This document shows, piece after piece, positions 5,610-6,547 of a DNA stretch of 6,547 nucleotides (position 1 is the first letter of the stretch; the number at the start of each line of letters is the position of its first letter). The translations under genes were made by a program, and so were the position numbers. This DNA is from JABMRW01 sp964396965 (GTDB taxonomy: Bacteria; Chloroflexota; Dehalococcoidia; Dehalococcoidales; BS750m-G39). The notes under the pieces were generated by a model, which had not been told where the DNA came from, made no database searches, and worked only from the letters and a program-made list of their open reading frames with translations. The stretch spans positions 1 to 6,547 of the forward strand of contig CAYNGD010000043.1 of the NCBI GenBank assembly GCA_964396965.1, read 5' to 3'.

Positions 5610-6547
5610 AGAACTGCCCCTTGAGCTTCTGCTGGCAGTCCTCCTGCCAGCGTTCCAGCCCGCAGGCATTGCAGGATTTTTGGCGGCAGTCCGGGGTCTC
5701 CTCCTCTTTGAGCGAGCGCCGGTATTCCCTCTTGAGGAACTCCGGGCTCACCCCGACGTCGATATGAGACCAGGGCAGAAGCTCGTCCAGAGAGCGCTCC
5801 CGGTGGGCGTAGAAGCCGGGTTCAAGACTATTCCGGCTGAAGGCATTCTGCCAGTTCTGCTGGTTAAAACGCTCGTCCCAGGCGTCAAAGACGGAGCCGG
5901 ATTTCCAGGCGTCATAGATAACCTTGCCAATTCGGCGGTCTCCCCGCGACAGCGCCGCCTCGAGCAGGCTGGCGCCGGGGTCGGCCCAGGAGAGGCGGCT
6001 GCCCTTGCGGCGCAGCCCGTTTTTGAGCAGTCCGTGCCTGGCGTTGAGCTGTTCTTCACTGGCCTGGGCCACCCACTGGAAGGGGGTGTGGGGCTTGGGG
6101 ATAAAGGTAGCCAGGCTGATTCTCACCTGGGGCAGGCCGCCCTTAATTCCTTTGCCCGCCGCCCTTATCTTGGCCACCAGCTCGATGATGGCCTCGACGT
6201 CTTCTATAGTCTCGGTGGGCAGGCCGAGCAGGAAGTAGAGCTTGAGGCTGCGCCAGCCCCGGCTGAAGGCCGCCGCCGCCGTCTCTATTATCTGTTCTTC
6301 GGTGACACCCTTGTTGATGAGGCGGTGCAGCCTCAAGCTGCCCGCCTCCGGGGCAAAAGTCAGCCCGGTCTTGCGCCGCAAGGCCAGTGCCTCCATCAGC
6401 TTTACCGAGAAGCTGTCCAGGCGCAGGCTGGGCAGCGACAGGGACAGATTCTGGTATTTTTCGGCCAGCTGGGCCACCAGCTCCTCAATGCCGGGGTAGT
6501 CGCTGGAGCTCAAGGAGACCAGGGAGACCTCGTTGTAGCCGCAGTTG
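5602..6547 (-). CDS. B12-binding-type radical SAM protein, TIGR03960-like (5' end missing)
   Basis: C-terminal half of a radical SAM Fe-S protein. The frame is open to the right edge and begins NCGYNEVSLVSLSSSDYPGI, so the TTG at 6513 is an internal leucine and the true start, the cobalamin-binding domain and the CxxxCxxC cluster motif lie outside. Numbering from that Leu, seen: LTFAPEAGSLRLHRLINKG (51-69), SLKLYFLLGLPTET (89-102) and RISLATFIPKPHTPFQW (131-147), the strands of a radical SAM barrel in the style of the YgiQ/TIGR03960 proteins. The C-terminus has TPDCRQKSCNACG and a further Cys, giving C-x4-C-x2-C-x8-C (276-293). Family known: about 600 residues, substrate unknown, often beside or fused to a DUF2344 domain. 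Here the protein stops after the Cys cluster and gyrA lies beyond, so no DUF2344 follows. The 3' end overlaps gyrA by 8 bases. Family call is fairly firm; function unknown. Confidence 0.85.
   Translation of the reverse strand, partial: NCGYNEVSLVSLSSSDYPGIEELVAQLAEKYQNLSLSLPSLRLDSFSVKLMEALALRRKTGLTFAPEAGSLRLHRLINKGVTEEQIIETAAAAFSRGWRSLKLYFLLGLPTETIEDVEAIIELVAKIRAAGKGIKGGLPQVRISLATFIPKPHTPFQWVAQASEEQLNARHGLLKNGLRRKGSRLSWADPGASLLEAALSRGDRRIGKVIYDAWKSGSVFDAWDERFNQQNWQNAFSRNSLEPGFYAHRERSLDELLPWSHIDVGVSPEFLKREYRRSLKEEETPDCRQKSCNACGLERWQEDCQQKLKGQFST
5631..5651 (+). terminator. Perfect hairpin downstream of gyrA, possible 3' end element
   Basis: GCTGGCAG (5631-5638) and CTGCCAGC (5644-5651) form a perfect 8-base-pair stem with a five-base loop, 21 bases after the gyrA stop. 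No T-run follows directly, so it is not a canonical intrinsic terminator. A second, weaker stem, TCCTGC (5642-5647) with GCAGGA (5671-5676), overlaps it and is followed by TTTTT (5677-5681). The two cannot form together. Both lie inside the 3' coding end of the opposite-strand gene. They could end or protect the gyrA transcript, or be coding coincidence. Confidence 0.28.

Noticed and set aside
4551..5669. Long open frame of 372 codons antisense to gyrA
   Set aside because: It lies wholly opposite a secure gyrA, is rich in Gly, His and Asp as expected from a shadow frame in GC-rich DNA, and shows no recognisable motif or ribosome binding site.
6511..6513. TTG at 6513 as the start of the radical SAM gene
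   Set aside because: The frame stays open to the window edge and the upstream residues NCGYNEVSLVS match the family, so this is an internal leucine codon.

Overview
The window is a compact, GC-rich bacterial chromosome segment made almost entirely of housekeeping genes. Four genes or gene parts lie on the plus strand and one converging gene lies on the minus strand. I see no mobile elements, CRISPR arrays, tRNA or rRNA. The protein set is an ApgM-type phosphomutase or homoserine kinase, a short aspartokinase, a TPR protein, GyrA, and a B12-binding-type radical SAM protein. My best guess is a Chloroflexota member, probably Dehalococcoidia, or another anaerobic lineage. That guess rests on remembered gene order and protein style, not on a search.

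Layout. (1) Bases 1-1067: the 3' part of an alkaline-phosphatase-superfamily gene of the ApgM family, cut by the left edge. (2) 1067-2281: lysC, aspartokinase, joined to the first gene by a TAATG stop/start overlap. It contains a well-placed internal ribosome binding site and an in-frame ATG at codon 246, which predicts a separate regulatory (beta) subunit. (3) 2282-2386: the only real intergenic gap. It is AT-rich and holds a plausible sigma70-type promoter. (4) 2387-3145: a TPR protein with an unassigned C-terminal domain. (5) 3162-5609: gyrA, whose Shine-Dalgarno overlaps the stop codon of the TPR gene. (6) 5602-6547, minus strand: the C-terminal half of a radical SAM protein of the TIGR03960 type, cut by the right edge and overlapping gyrA tail to tail by 8 bases.

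How the genes work together. ApgM and LysC look like one unit, which favours a role of the ApgM-like protein in the aspartate/threonine pathway (homoserine kinase) over glycolysis. The TPR gene and gyrA look like a second, translationally coupled unit driven by the promoter in the gap. The radical SAM gene is independent of both.

I found no clearly undescribed system. The points most worth a second look are the internal aspartokinase start, the ApgM-LysC pairing, the unusual quinolone-site residues of GyrA, and the uncharacterised C-terminal domain of the TPR protein.
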